Shown here: piece by piece, positions 21,897 to 30,783 of the stretch
How the letters are laid out: each line of letters begins with the position of its first letter
Position numbering within the stretch: the stretch's first letter is position 1
Source: Pseudomonadota bacterium
GTDB lineage: Bacteria > Pseudomonadota > Gammaproteobacteria > Burkholderiales > Burkholderiaceae_C
Assembly: GCA_029779845.1 (NCBI GenBank)
Contig: JAKOZT010000035.1
Span: forward strand, 1 to 64,000
DNA length: 64,000 bases
Direction: 5' to 3'
Notes under the pieces: generated by a model
Told to the model about the DNA's origin: nothing
Databases searched by the model: none
The model's input: only the letters and a program-made list of their open reading frames with translations
Made by a program: the position numbers and the translations under genes

Positions 21897-23237
21897 ATGC
21901 CGCTGCGCCGCTTCGTTCGCCGCACCCTCGCCGCCGTGCTGCTGTGCGCGCCGCTGCTCGCCGCCGCGCAGGACGACTGCCCGCCCCCGCCCGCGCCGCC
22001 CTCCGCCGAAGCGCTCGCGCAGGCGCAGCGCGAGGCGCGCGACCGCGGCTTCCTGTGGCGCATCGAGAAGGACGGCCGCAGCTCCTGGCTGTACGGCACC
22101 GTGCACCTGGCGCGGCTCGAATGGCTGTTCCCCGGCCCGCGCGTGCGCGAGGCCTTCGCGCGCAGCGACACGCTGGCGCTCGAACTCGACCTGCTCGACG
22201 CCGAGACGCAGAAGCGCCTGGCCGCCGGCACCGCGGCGCGGCCGGGCGAGGCGCTGGCCGGCGAGCTGCGCCAGCGCATCGAGCGGCGCGCGCGGCTGGA
22301 GTGCGCGCCGGCGGCGGCGATCGCGCCGCTCAAGCCCGAGTTCCAGGTGGCGGCGCTGTCCATGCTGGCCGGGCGCCGCCTCGGCCTGGAGCCCGGCTAC
22401 GGCATCGACGCGGCGCTGGCCGCGCTGGCGCGCCGCGAGGGCAAGCCGGTGCTCGCGCTCGAAAGCGCCGAAGACCAGCTGCGCGCGCTCGGCGCCGGCT
22501 CGCGCGCCGAACGGGCCGAGCTGGTGAAGGGCGCTCTCGACGAGCTGGACAGCGGCCGCGCGCAGGCGCTGCTGGGCCTGACGGCGCGCGCCTGGGCGAA
22601 CGGCGACCACGCGCTGCTCGAACGCCACGACCAATGGTGCGAGTGCCGCAACACGCCGGCCGAGGCGGCGGCGCTGCGCCGCCTGCTCGACGCGCGCCAC
22701 CCGGCGATGGCGGCGCGCCTCGATGCGCTGCACGGCGGCGGGCGCGAGGTGTTCGCCGCCGTCGGCAGCCTGCACCTGATCGGCCCGCGCGGCCTGCCGG
22801 CGCTGATGGCGCAGCGCGGCTACCGTGTCGAGCGCATCGTGCTGGAGGCGCCCATGCCCGACATCCAGGCCTTGTGGGATTTCGACGACCCCGCCGCCAG
22901 CGAGCAACGCTTCCGCGCCGCGCGGGACGCGCAGGCGCGGCGCTGGGAAGGCTCGCTGCTGAACAACCTCGGCTGGGTGCTGCACGACGCCGGCCGCCAC
23001 GAGGAAGCCTTGGCGCAGTTCCGCGCCGCGCTGGCGGCGCGCGAGCGCGACGGCGCCCCGACAACGCGGGTGCGCGAGGCGCGCTGGGCGGTGGCGCGCG
23101 AGCTGCGCGCGCTCGGCCGCCACGACGAGGCCCTGGCGCTGCTGCGCGCGCTGGAGGCCGAGCTGGCCGCCGCCGGCGCGAGCGACCCCTTCGTGCCGGA
23201 GGAGATCGCCGAGAACCTGCGCGCGCTGTCGCGCTGA
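21897..23237 (+). CDS. TraB/GumN family secreted protein with C-terminal TPR-like region
   Basis: This 446-residue protein has a signal peptide (residues 1-22, ending LLAAAQ). The GumN/TraB core has LWRIEKDGRSSWLYGTVHLA and, towards the end, GGREVFAAVGSLHLIG; these GTVH and GSLH motifs are candidate catalytic or metal sites. From about residue 330 two TPR-like helix pairs follow (LNNLGWVLHDAGRHEEALAQ). TraB-family proteins are proposed metalloproteases of the Tiki superfamily. A weak TAAGCT hexamer 6 nt before the ATG hints at a leaderless start, though it overlaps the upstream stop. Confidence 0.87.
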   Translation: MPLRRFVRRTLAAVLLCAPLLAAAQDDCPPPPAPPSAEALAQAQREARDRGFLWRIEKDGRSSWLYGTVHLARLEWLFPGPRVREAFARSDTLALELDLLDAETQKRLAAGTAARPGEALAGELRQRIERRARLECAPAAAIAPLKPEFQVAALSMLAGRRLGLEPGYGIDAALAALARREGKPVLALESAEDQLRALGAGSRAERAELVKGALDELDSGRAQALLGLTARAWANGDHALLERHDQWCECRNTPAEAAALRRLLDARHPAMAARLDALHGGGREVFAAVGSLHLIGPRGLPALMAQRGYRVERIVLEAPMPDIQALWDFDDPAASEQRFRAARDAQARRWEGSLLNNLGWVLHDAGRHEEALAQFRAALAARERDGAPTTRVREARWAVARELRALGRHDEALALLRALEAELAAAGASDPFVPEEIAENLRALSR

Positions 23238-23293
23238 GCCGCGCCGCGCGCACAATCGTCCCTGCCCAGAACAACCACCGAGGAGACCTTCTC

Positions 23294-23968
23294 ATGGCCG
23301 ACGCCACCGCCTTCGCCAAGCTCGTTCCCGGCTTCGATTTCCTGCAGGGCCTGGTCAAGAACGCCGGCTCGGCGCTGCCCAACATCGGCCAGTGGGTCGC
23401 GCCGACGCTCAACCCCGAGGAACTCGAAAAGCGCATCGAGGAGCTGCGCACCGTGCAGTTCTGGCTGGAGCAGAACGCGCGCATGCTCGGCGCGACCATC
23501 CAGGCGCTGGAGGTGCAGCGCATGACGCTGTCGACGCTCAAGACGATGAACGTGCAGATGGACGACCTGCGCGAGGCGATGACGCTGCGCCCGCCGCCGC
23601 CGGCGGCGAAGGCGGCCGAGGAGGAGCCGAAGAAGGCCGCGCCGGCGAAGAAGAAGCCGGCCGCGAAGAAGATCGCCGGCAACGGCGCCGCCGCCGCCGC
23701 GCAGGCGGTCGACCCGATGCAGTGGTGGGGCGCGCTGACCAAGCAGTTCACCGAGCTGGCCGCCGGCGCGATGAAGGACAGCGCCACCGACGCGGCGAAG
23801 AACCTCGCCGGCACGATGGTCAAGCAGAGCTTCGACGCCGCCGGCCAGACGCTCAAGAAGGCCGCCGCGGTGCCCGGCGCGGTGGCGCGCACGGCCGGCG
23901 CGGCGGCGCGCACCGCCACCCGCAACGCGACCCGCAAGTCGATCTCGAAGAAGAAGGGCGCGCCTTGA
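23294..23968 (+). CDS. phaM: PhaM-type polyhydroxyalkanoate granule regulator
   Basis: This 224-residue protein matches PhaM in order. It has an N-terminal amphipathic region, PEELEKRIEELRTVQFWLEQ with ALEVQRMTLSTL coiled helices (residues 40-95), a Lys/Ala/Pro-rich patch near residue 120, and a basic C-terminal tail rich in Arg/Thr/Lys. In Ralstonia eutropha PhaM activates PHA synthase and ties granules to the nucleoid through such a basic tail. This implies the organism stores polyhydroxyalkanoate. GAGGAGA upstream fixes the start. Its stop overlaps the TTG start of the following FIST gene. Confidence 0.9.
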   Translation: MADATAFAKLVPGFDFLQGLVKNAGSALPNIGQWVAPTLNPEELEKRIEELRTVQFWLEQNARMLGATIQALEVQRMTLSTLKTMNVQMDDLREAMTLRPPPPAAKAAEEEPKKAAPAKKKPAAKKIAGNGAAAAAQAVDPMQWWGALTKQFTELAAGAMKDSATDAAKNLAGTMVKQSFDAAGQTLKKAAAVPGAVARTAGAAARTATRNATRKSISKKKGAP

Positions 23969-25179
23969 AGCGTTTCCTGCAGGCCCACGCCACGCACCCC
24001 GACTGGCGCTTCGCGCTGGCGCTGGCGCAGGCGCAGCTCGAGGCGCAGCGGCGCGGCCAGGGCGGGCGCGAGCGCAGCGAGCCGACGCTCGGCTGGCTCT
24101 ACCTCAGCGACCACTACGCCGCCGCGGCCGAGGCATTGCTGGCCGAGCTGCAGCGCCACTGGCCGGGCGTGGCCTGGGTCGGCGCGGTGGGCGTGGGCGT
24201 GGCGGCCGGCGGCGTCGAGTACTTCGACGAGCCGGCGCTGTCGCTGATGATGGCCGAGCTGCCGGCCGCCGACTTCCGCGTCTTCTCCGGCGCGCGGCCG
24301 CTGGGCCGTTTCGCCGCCCACACCGCCCAGGTGCACGCCGACCCGGCCGCCGGAGAACTGGCCGAGCTGGTGGCCGACATGGCCGAGCGCACCACCACCG
24401 GCTACCTGTTCGGCGGCCTGGCGGCGGCGCGCAACCGCACGCTGCACATCGCCGACGCGGTGCTGCAAGGCGGCCTGTCGGGCGTGGCCTTCTCCGAGCG
24501 CGTCGCGCTGGTGTCGCGCGTCACGCAGGGCTGCCAGCCGGTCGGGCGCGCGCGGCGCATCAGCGAATCGGCCGGCAACGTGATCACGAAGCTCGACGAC
24601 GAGCCGGCGCTCGACTGCCTGCTCGCCGACCTCGGCCTGGCCGGCCGCGAGCCGCGCGAGGCGCTGCCGCAGATCCGCCAGACGCTGGTCGGCCTGTCCG
24701 ACCCCGACGAATCGGCCGACGGCAGCGCCAGCGCCGCGCGCGGCGCCTTCGGCCCCGACACGCGCGTGCGCCACCTGGTCGGGCTCGACCCGGCGCGGCG
24801 CGGCATCGCGATCGGCGAGAACGCGCCCGAGGGCCTGGCGCTCGCCTTCTGCCAGCGCCACACCGAGGCGGCGCGGCGCGACCTGGTGCGCATCTGCGCC
24901 GAGATCCGCGAGGAGCTGGCGCCCGACGAGCTGGCGCTGCCGGCCACGCTGCCGCCCGGGCGCGGCGCGAGCGAGCCGGTCGAGTCGGGCATCGCCGGCG
25001 CGGTCTACGTCAGCTGCTCGGGGCGCGGCGGCCCGCACTTCGGCGCGCCCTCGGCCGAGCTGCAGATCGTGCGGCGCGCGCTCGGCGACGTGCCGCTGGT
25101 CGGCTTCTTCGCCGGCGGCGAGATCGCGCGCCACCACGTCTACGGCTACACCGGCGTGCTGACGGTCTTCAGACGTTGA
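23965..25179 (+). CDS. FIST N/C domain sensory protein
   Basis: This 404-residue protein carries FIST_N (about residues 30-220, GWLYLSDHYA, GVAWVGAVGVGVAAGG) followed by FIST_C (VYVSCSGRGGPHFG, LVGFFAGGEIAR, near the end). FIST modules are predicted small-ligand sensors, possibly for amino acids, usually linked to signalling partners, but none is fused here. The start is a TTG overlapping the phaM stop (TTGA at 23965-23968), chosen because it keeps the frame open to the family N-terminus and no ATG is near. Co-translation with phaM is inferred. Confidence 0.85.
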   Translation: MKRFLQAHATHPDWRFALALAQAQLEAQRRGQGGRERSEPTLGWLYLSDHYAAAAEALLAELQRHWPGVAWVGAVGVGVAAGGVEYFDEPALSLMMAELPAADFRVFSGARPLGRFAAHTAQVHADPAAGELAELVADMAERTTTGYLFGGLAAARNRTLHIADAVLQGGLSGVAFSERVALVSRVTQGCQPVGRARRISESAGNVITKLDDEPALDCLLADLGLAGREPREALPQIRQTLVGLSDPDESADGSASAARGAFGPDTRVRHLVGLDPARRGIAIGENAPEGLALAFCQRHTEAARRDLVRICAEIREELAPDELALPATLPPGRGASEPVESGIAGAVYVSCSGRGGPHFGAPSAELQIVRRALGDVPLVGFFAGGEIARHHVYGYTGVLTVFRR

Positions 25180-25180
25180 C

Positions 25181-26062
25181 ATGCCGCCGCCGCGCATCCC
25201 GCCGATCCACTGCCTGCTCAGCTTCGAGGCGCTGGCGCGGCTGCGCAGCGTCACGCTCGCGGCCGACGAGCTGAACGTCACGCCCAGCGCCGTCAGCCAC
25301 CGCATGCGCCAGCTCGAATCGCAGCTCGGCGTGCGCCTGTTCGCGCGCGGCGACTTCACGCTCTCGGCCGACGGCGCGGTCTACCTCGCGCAGGTGCGCC
25401 AGGGCCTGCAGGCGCTGCAGCAGCTGCCCGGCAGCGCGCCGGCGCCGCGCAGCGCCAAGCTGCGGCTGGCGGTCACGCCCACCTTCTCGCGCCAGATCCT
25501 GCTGCCGCGCCTCGCGCTGTTCCGCCACGCCTATCCGGATGTCGAGCTGATCCTGCAGGTGGCGATCCCGCTGCTCGACGTGAAGGCCGAGGAGGCCGAC
25601 CTCGAAGTGCGCTACGGCACCGGCCCGTATGCCGGCGTCGAGCAGCAGCGCATCCTCAGCGACGAGGTGGTGCCGGTGTGCAGCCCCGACTACCTCAACG
25701 AGGCCGGCCCCTTCGAGGGCTTCGACACGCTCGAGCAGGTGACGCGCGCGCGCCTGATCCGCAGCCCGCTGGAGTCGTGGAACACCTGGTTCCGCGCCTG
25801 CGCGATCGCGCTGCCCGAGCCGCGCGAGGGCGCCCAGTTCAACGACGTCGGGCTGGTGCTCGACGCCGCCGCGGCCGGCTTCGGCGTCGCGCTGATGCGC
25901 CTGAAGCTGGGCCGCGACTGGCTCGCCAACGGGCGCCTGGTGCGCCTGTCGCCGCGCCAGGTGGCCTCGCCCAACCACCACTTCCTGTGCTGGAAACCGG
26001 GCACGCTGGAGCGCTGGGAGTGCGCGGCTTTCGTCGATTGGCTCAGGCTTGCGCTGGCCTGA
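25181..26062 (+). CDS. LysR-family regulator (GcvA-like), likely of the glycolate/lactate genes
   Basis: This 293-residue regulator starts at MPPPRIPPIHCLLSFEALAR, with a helix-turn-helix at residues 10-70 (RSVTLAADELNVTPSAVSHRM) that resembles GcvA/AmpR-type LysR proteins. The effector domain follows from about residue 95. It begins 1 bp after the FIST stop, but it is more sensibly linked with the downstream permease and glycolate oxidase genes on the same strand, 135 bp further on. The role is inferred from position; the usual arrangement would be divergent, so autoregulation is uncertain. Confidence 0.88.
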   Translation: MPPPRIPPIHCLLSFEALARLRSVTLAADELNVTPSAVSHRMRQLESQLGVRLFARGDFTLSADGAVYLAQVRQGLQALQQLPGSAPAPRSAKLRLAVTPTFSRQILLPRLALFRHAYPDVELILQVAIPLLDVKAEEADLEVRYGTGPYAGVEQQRILSDEVVPVCSPDYLNEAGPFEGFDTLEQVTRARLIRSPLESWNTWFRACAIALPEPREGAQFNDVGLVLDAAAAGFGVALMRLKLGRDWLANGRLVRLSPRQVASPNHHFLCWKPGTLERWECAAFVDWLRLALA

Positions 26063-26197
26063 CGGGCTGAAATACGCTCACGCTCCTGCTGAAGAATCTT
26101 CACGCAACGGATTTGGCCGCGCCCCTACAGTCGCACCCCAGATTCGGGCGCCGTCGGCTGCGCGCCCGTGCACGACTTCAAATCCAGGAGACAAGCC

Positions 26198-27859
26198 ATG
26201 ATCTGGCAGCAGGTCTACGACCCGTTCGGCAACATGTTCATCTCCACGGCGCTCAGCGCCGTGCCCGTGGTGGTGATGCTCGCCGCGCTCGGGTTCTTCC
26301 ACATCAAGGCGCACATCGCGGCGGCGCTCGGCCTGCTGGCGGCGCTGGCCATCGCGATCTTCGCCTACGGCATGCCCGCCGGCATGGCCGGCAACGCCGC
26401 GCTGCTCGGCGGCCTGACCGGGCTGCTGCCGATCGGCTGGATCGTGTTGAACATCATCTTCCTGCACCAGCTGACCGAGCAGAACGGCAGCTTCAAGGTG
26501 CTGCAGGATTCGATCGCCGGCATCACGCAGGACCGCCGCCTGCAGCTGCTGCTGATCGCCTTCGCCTTCGGCGCCTTCTTCGAGGGCGCGGCCGGCTTCG
26601 GCACGCCGGTGGCGGTGACGGCCGCGATCCTGATCGGCCTGGGCTTCTCGCCGCTGGCGGCCTCGGGCCTGAGCCTGATCGCCAACACCGCGCCGGTGGC
26701 CTACGGCGCGCTGGGCACGCCGGTGATCACGCTGGCCAAGGTGCACGGCTACGACCTGATGGCCTTGTCGGCGATGATCGGCCGCCAGCTGCCCTTCTTC
26801 AGCCTGCTGGTGCCGTTCTGGCTGATCTGGGCCTTCGCCGGCCGCAAGGCGATGTGGGAGATCTGGCCCGCGATCCTGGTCACCGGCGCGAGCTTCGCGG
26901 TCTCGCAGTTCCTCGTCTCGAACTACATCGGGCCCGAGCTGGTGGACGTGATCGCCGCGGTGGTCTCGATGATCGCGCTGGTGGCCTTCCTGAAGGTCTG
27001 GCAACCCAGGACGATCTGGACCTCGGTGTCGCTCAAGGGCCACGAGAAGGACGGCGGCGAAGGCCACGTCGCCCCGCCGCCCACCGTGCACCCGCGCGCC
27101 GACGTGATCCGCGCCTGGACGCCCTGGGCGATCCTGACCGTGTTCGTCTTCGTCTGGGGCCTGCCGCCGGTGAAGGCCTGGTTCAACGGCATCTTCGCGC
27201 CGGCCTTCCCGATCGCCGGGCTGCACAACCTGATCGAGAAGATGCCGCCGGTGGTGAAGGCGCCGCACAAGGAGGCGGCGGTCTACACGCTCAACCTGCT
27301 GTCGGCGACCGGCACGGGCATCCTGCTGTCGGCCATCGTCGGCGGGCTGGTGATGAAGTACAACCCGGTGCAGCTGGTCACGCAGTTCTTCCGCACCGTC
27401 TGGCTGGTGCGCTACTCGCTGCTGACCATCGTGCTGATGCTCGCGCTGGGCACGCTGACGCGCTACTCGGGCACCGACACCACGCTCGGCCTGGCGTTCG
27501 CCAACACCGGCGTGCTGTACCCCTTCTTCGGCACGCTGATGGGCTGGCTGGGCGTGGCGCTGACCGGTTCGGACACCGCCTCGAACGTGCTGTTCGGCGG
27601 CATGCAGAAGGTGGCGGCCGAGCAGCTGGGCCTGTCGCCCAACCTGATGGGCGCGGCCAACAGCTCGGGCGGCGTGATGGGCAAGATGATCGACGCGCAG
27701 TCGATCGTGGTGGCCTCCACCGCGACGCGCTGGTTCAACCATGAAGGCGATATCCTGCGCTATGTATTCTTCCATTCGATCGCGCTGGCCTGCCTGGTGG
27801 GCATCTACGTGACGCTGCAGGCCTACGTCTGGCCATTCACGCTGATGGTGGTGCGGTGA
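26198..27859 (+). CDS. lldP: L-lactate/glycolate permease (LldP/GlcA family)
   Basis: This 553-residue inner-membrane protein has 12-14 predicted helices and family motifs FFEGAAGFGTPVAVTAA and GALGTPVITLAK near residues 125 and 170, and ANSSGGVMGKMI near 490. LldP and GlcA both import L-lactate, D-lactate and glycolate with protons. Because glcD, glcE and glcF follow, glycolate is the favoured substrate here. CCAGGAG lies 9 nt before the ATG at 26198, which decides the start over an earlier in-frame GTG at 26168. The stop TGA overlaps the glcD ATG. Confidence 0.93.
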   Translation: MIWQQVYDPFGNMFISTALSAVPVVVMLAALGFFHIKAHIAAALGLLAALAIAIFAYGMPAGMAGNAALLGGLTGLLPIGWIVLNIIFLHQLTEQNGSFKVLQDSIAGITQDRRLQLLLIAFAFGAFFEGAAGFGTPVAVTAAILIGLGFSPLAASGLSLIANTAPVAYGALGTPVITLAKVHGYDLMALSAMIGRQLPFFSLLVPFWLIWAFAGRKAMWEIWPAILVTGASFAVSQFLVSNYIGPELVDVIAAVVSMIALVAFLKVWQPRTIWTSVSLKGHEKDGGEGHVAPPPTVHPRADVIRAWTPWAILTVFVFVWGLPPVKAWFNGIFAPAFPIAGLHNLIEKMPPVVKAPHKEAAVYTLNLLSATGTGILLSAIVGGLVMKYNPVQLVTQFFRTVWLVRYSLLTIVLMLALGTLTRYSGTDTTLGLAFANTGVLYPFFGTLMGWLGVALTGSDTASNVLFGGMQKVAAEQLGLSPNLMGAANSSGGVMGKMIDAQSIVVASTATRWFNHEGDILRYVFFHSIALACLVGIYVTLQAYVWPFTLMVVR

Positions 27860-29328
27860 TGGAGACCCGCGCCGCGCGCCGCGCCGAGGTGGTGGCCGCG
27901 CTCGGCGCGGTGCTGCCCGCGCATGCGCTGCTGTGGCACGCCGAGGACACCACGCCCTACGAGTGCGACGGCCTGACCGCCTACCGCCAGCAGCCGCTCG
28001 CGGTGGCGCTGCCCGAGACGGAAGAGCAGGTCGCCGCCGTGCTGCGCGAATGCCGCCGCCTGGGCGCGCCGGTGGTGGCGCGCGGCGCCGGCACCGGGCT
28101 CTCCGGCGGCGCACTGCCGCACGCGCTGGGCGTGACGCTGAGCCTGGCGAAGTTCAACAGGATCCTCGCGCTCGACCCGCTCTCGCGCACGGCGCGCGTG
28201 CAATGCGGCGTGCGCAACCTGGCGATCAGCGAGGCGGCCGCGCCGCACGGCCTGTACTACGCGCCCGACCCGTCGAGCCAGATCGCCTGCACGATCGGCG
28301 GCAACGTGGCCGAGAACTCCGGCGGCGTGCACTGCCTGAAGTACGGCCTGACGGTCCACAACGTGCTGCGCGTGCGCGGCTACACGGTGGAGGGCGAGGC
28401 GGTCGAGTTCGGCTCGGAGGCGCTCGATGCCGCCGGCCTCGACCTGATGGGCGTGATGGTGGGCAGCGAGGGCATGCTGGCGGTGATCACCGAGGTCACG
28501 GTGAAGCTGGTGCCCAAGCCGCTGCTGGCGCGCTGCATCATGGCCAGCTTCGACGACATGCGCAAGGCCGGCGACGCGGTGGCCAGCGTGATCGCCGCCG
28601 GCATCATCCCGGCCGGGCTGGAGATGATGGACAAGCCGATGACGGCCGCGGTGGAAGACTTCGTGCACGCCGGCTACGACCTGAGCGCCGAGGCCATCCT
28701 GCTGTGCGAGAGCGACGGCACGCCGGAGGAAGTGGAGGAAGAAATCGGCCGCATGGTCGAGGTGCTGCAGCGCTGCGGCGCGACGGCGATCTCGGTCAGC
28801 GAGGACGAGGCGCAGCGGCTGCGCTTCTGGAGCGGGCGCAAGAACGCCTTTCCCGCCTCGGGCCGCATCAGCCCCGACTACATGTGCATGGACTCGACCA
28901 TTCCGCGCAAGCGCCTGGCCGACATCCTGCTCGCGATCCAGCAGATGGAGAAGAAGTACGGGCTGCGCTGCGCCAACGTCTTCCATGCCGGCGACGGCAA
29001 CCTGCACCCGCTGATCCTGTTCGACGCCAACGACCCCGACCAGCTGCACCGCTGCGAGCTGTTCGGCGCCGACATCCTCGAGACCAGTGTGCGCCTGGGC
29101 GGCACCGTCACCGGCGAGCACGGCGTGGGCATCGAGAAGCTGGCGTCGATGTGCGTGCAGTTCTCGCCCGGCGAGCTGGAGCAGATGGCGGCGCTCAAGC
29201 GCGCCTTCGATGCGAACGAGCTGCTCAACCCCGGCAAGGTGATCCCGAGCAAGCACCGCTGCGCGGAGTACGGAAAGATGCACGTCAAGCGCGGGCTGCT
29301 GCCGTTTCCCGAACTCGAACGGTTCTGA
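27859..29328 (+). CDS. glcD: Glycolate oxidase subunit GlcD (FAD-linked)
   Basis: This 489-residue flavoprotein matches GlcD length. The FAD-binding PCMH domain holds GAGTGLSGGALP near residue 75 and CTIGGNVAENSGG near residue 145. The C-terminal FAD-oxidase region has VFHAGDGNLHPL and GTVTGEHGVGIEKL. It oxidises glycolate to glyoxylate, passing electrons to GlcF and the quinone pool. The ATG overlaps the permease stop by one base. A GTG three bases upstream is also possible. The operon arrangement with glcE and glcF supports glycolate over D-lactate. Confidence 0.95.
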   Translation: METRAARRAEVVAALGAVLPAHALLWHAEDTTPYECDGLTAYRQQPLAVALPETEEQVAAVLRECRRLGAPVVARGAGTGLSGGALPHALGVTLSLAKFNRILALDPLSRTARVQCGVRNLAISEAAAPHGLYYAPDPSSQIACTIGGNVAENSGGVHCLKYGLTVHNVLRVRGYTVEGEAVEFGSEALDAAGLDLMGVMVGSEGMLAVITEVTVKLVPKPLLARCIMASFDDMRKAGDAVASVIAAGIIPAGLEMMDKPMTAAVEDFVHAGYDLSAEAILLCESDGTPEEVEEEIGRMVEVLQRCGATAISVSEDEAQRLRFWSGRKNAFPASGRISPDYMCMDSTIPRKRLADILLAIQQMEKKYGLRCANVFHAGDGNLHPLILFDANDPDQLHRCELFGADILETSVRLGGTVTGEHGVGIEKLASMCVQFSPGELEQMAALKRAFDANELLNPGKVIPSKHRCAEYGKMHVKRGLLPFPELERF

Positions 29329-29332
29329 CGCG

Positions 29333-30424
29333 ATGAGCCACGACGACCCCGCATTGCAGACGCTGGTCGAGCGCGTGAAGAGCGCGCAGACCGCCTGCAC
29401 GCCGCTGTGCATCCAGGGCGGCGGCACCAAGCGCTTCTACGGCGAGGCGCCGCAGGGCGAGCTGCTCGACACGCGCGCGCTGCAAGGCATCTCCAGCTAC
29501 GAGCCGACCGAGCTGGTCGTCACCGCGCGCTGCGGTACGCCGCTGGCCGAACTGGAAGCCACGCTCGCCGAGAAGGGCCAGTGCCTGCCCTTCGAGCCGC
29601 CGCATTTCGGCCCCGGCAGCACGGTCGGCGGCATGGTCGCGGCCGGGCTGTCCGGCCCGGCGCGCGCGGCCTCGGGCGCGGTGCGCGACTTCGTGCTCGG
29701 CGCGACCCTCCTCAACGGCCGCGCCGGGGTGCTGAGCTTCGGCGGCCAGGTGATGAAGAACGTGGCCGGCTACGACGTCTCGCGCCTGCTGGCCGGCTCG
29801 CTGGGCACGCTGGGGGTGATCCTCGAAGTCTCGCTGAAGGTGCTGCCGGTCGCACCCGCCACCGCAACGCTGCGCTTCGCGATGGACGAGGCCACGGCGA
29901 TCCGACGCCTCAACGAATGGGGCGGCCGGCCGCTGCCGATCAACGCCAGCGCCTGGTGGGACGGCACGCTGCTGCTGCGCCTGCGCGGCGCGCTGGCGGC
30001 GGTGAACGCGGCCATCGCCACGCTGGGCGGCGAGCTGATCGAGCCGACCCATGCCACGCCGTTCTGGGACGGCGTGCGCCACCACGACGACGAGTTCTTC
30101 ACCAAAGCCGAAGCGGCGGTGCAAGGCGGCGCGCGGCTGTGGCGGCTCTCGCTGCCTTCGACCACGCCGCCGCTGGGCCTGCCCGGCGAGCAGCTGACGG
30201 AATGGGGCGGCGCGCAGCGCTGGCTGTGCTCGGCCGCGCCGGCTTCGCTGGTGCGCGAGGCGGCGGCGCGCGCGGGTGGTCACGCCACGCTGTTCCGCGG
30301 CGACAAGAGCGGCGGTGTGTTCGCACCGCTGAGTGCGCCGCTGCAACGCATCCACCGCGAGCTGAAGCAATCCTTCGACCCGGCCGGCCTCTTCAACCCC
30401 GGCCGCCTCTACCCGGATCTTTGA
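29333..30424 (+). CDS. glcE: Glycolate oxidase subunit GlcE (FAD-binding)
   Basis: This 363-residue second flavin subunit of glycolate oxidase is a shortened GlcD-like FAD-binding domain. Motifs are GGGTKRFYG, GGMVAAGLSGPARA and LGATLLNG near residues 25, 98 and 122. The C-terminal half ends in FDPAGLFNPGRLYPDL. It is required with GlcD and GlcF for activity in Escherichia coli. It starts 4 bp after glcD and is followed by an lrgA-type gene 2 bp later, an order not found in E. coli, where glcF comes next. Confidence 0.94.
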   Translation: MSHDDPALQTLVERVKSAQTACTPLCIQGGGTKRFYGEAPQGELLDTRALQGISSYEPTELVVTARCGTPLAELEATLAEKGQCLPFEPPHFGPGSTVGGMVAAGLSGPARAASGAVRDFVLGATLLNGRAGVLSFGGQVMKNVAGYDVSRLLAGSLGTLGVILEVSLKVLPVAPATATLRFAMDEATAIRRLNEWGGRPLPINASAWWDGTLLLRLRGALAAVNAAIATLGGELIEPTHATPFWDGVRHHDDEFFTKAEAAVQGGARLWRLSLPSTTPPLGLPGEQLTEWGGAQRWLCSAAPASLVREAAARAGGHATLFRGDKSGGVFAPLSAPLQRIHRELKQSFDPAGLFNPGRLYPDL

Positions 30425-30426
30425 CG

Positions 30427-30777
30427 ATGGAAGCGCTGCGCGGCCTGGCCTGGCTGCTGCTCGCCCAGTCCGCCGGCGAAGCGCTGGTGCGGCTGGCCGG
30501 CGCGCCGCTGCCCGGGCCGGTGCTCGGCCTGCTGCTGATGCTGTTCGCGCTGCGCTGGGCGCCCGTGCAGCGCGACGTGGAAGCGGCGGCCGGCGTGCTG
30601 CTCGCGCACCTGTCGCTGCTGTTCGTGCCGGTGGGCGTGGGCGTGATGACGCATGCCGGGCTGCTGACGCAGTACGGCGCGCGCATGCTGCTGGTGATCG
30701 TGGTCTCCACCTGGGTGGGCATGGCGGTGACGGCGCTGGTGCTGCGCGCGCTGCTGCGCCAACGCGCCGAGGGCTGA
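30427..30777 (+). CDS. lrgA: CidA/LrgA family membrane protein
   Basis: This 116-residue protein has four hydrophobic helices and the family signature PLPGPVLGLLLML near residue 28 followed by LSLLFVPVGVGVM. LrgA-type proteins work with LrgB and were first described as holin-like. LrgAB-type systems are now linked to export or import of small carboxylates; the plant plastid glycolate/glycerate transporter PLGG1 is an LrgA-LrgB fusion. Location between glcE and lrgB-glcF makes glycolate or a related acid the likely substrate, which is an inference from context. Confidence 0.9.
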   Translation: MEALRGLAWLLLAQSAGEALVRLAGAPLPGPVLGLLLMLFALRWAPVQRDVEAAAGVLLAHLSLLFVPVGVGVMTHAGLLTQYGARMLLVIVVSTWVGMAVTALVLRALLRQRAEG

Positions 30778-30783
30778 AGGGCG

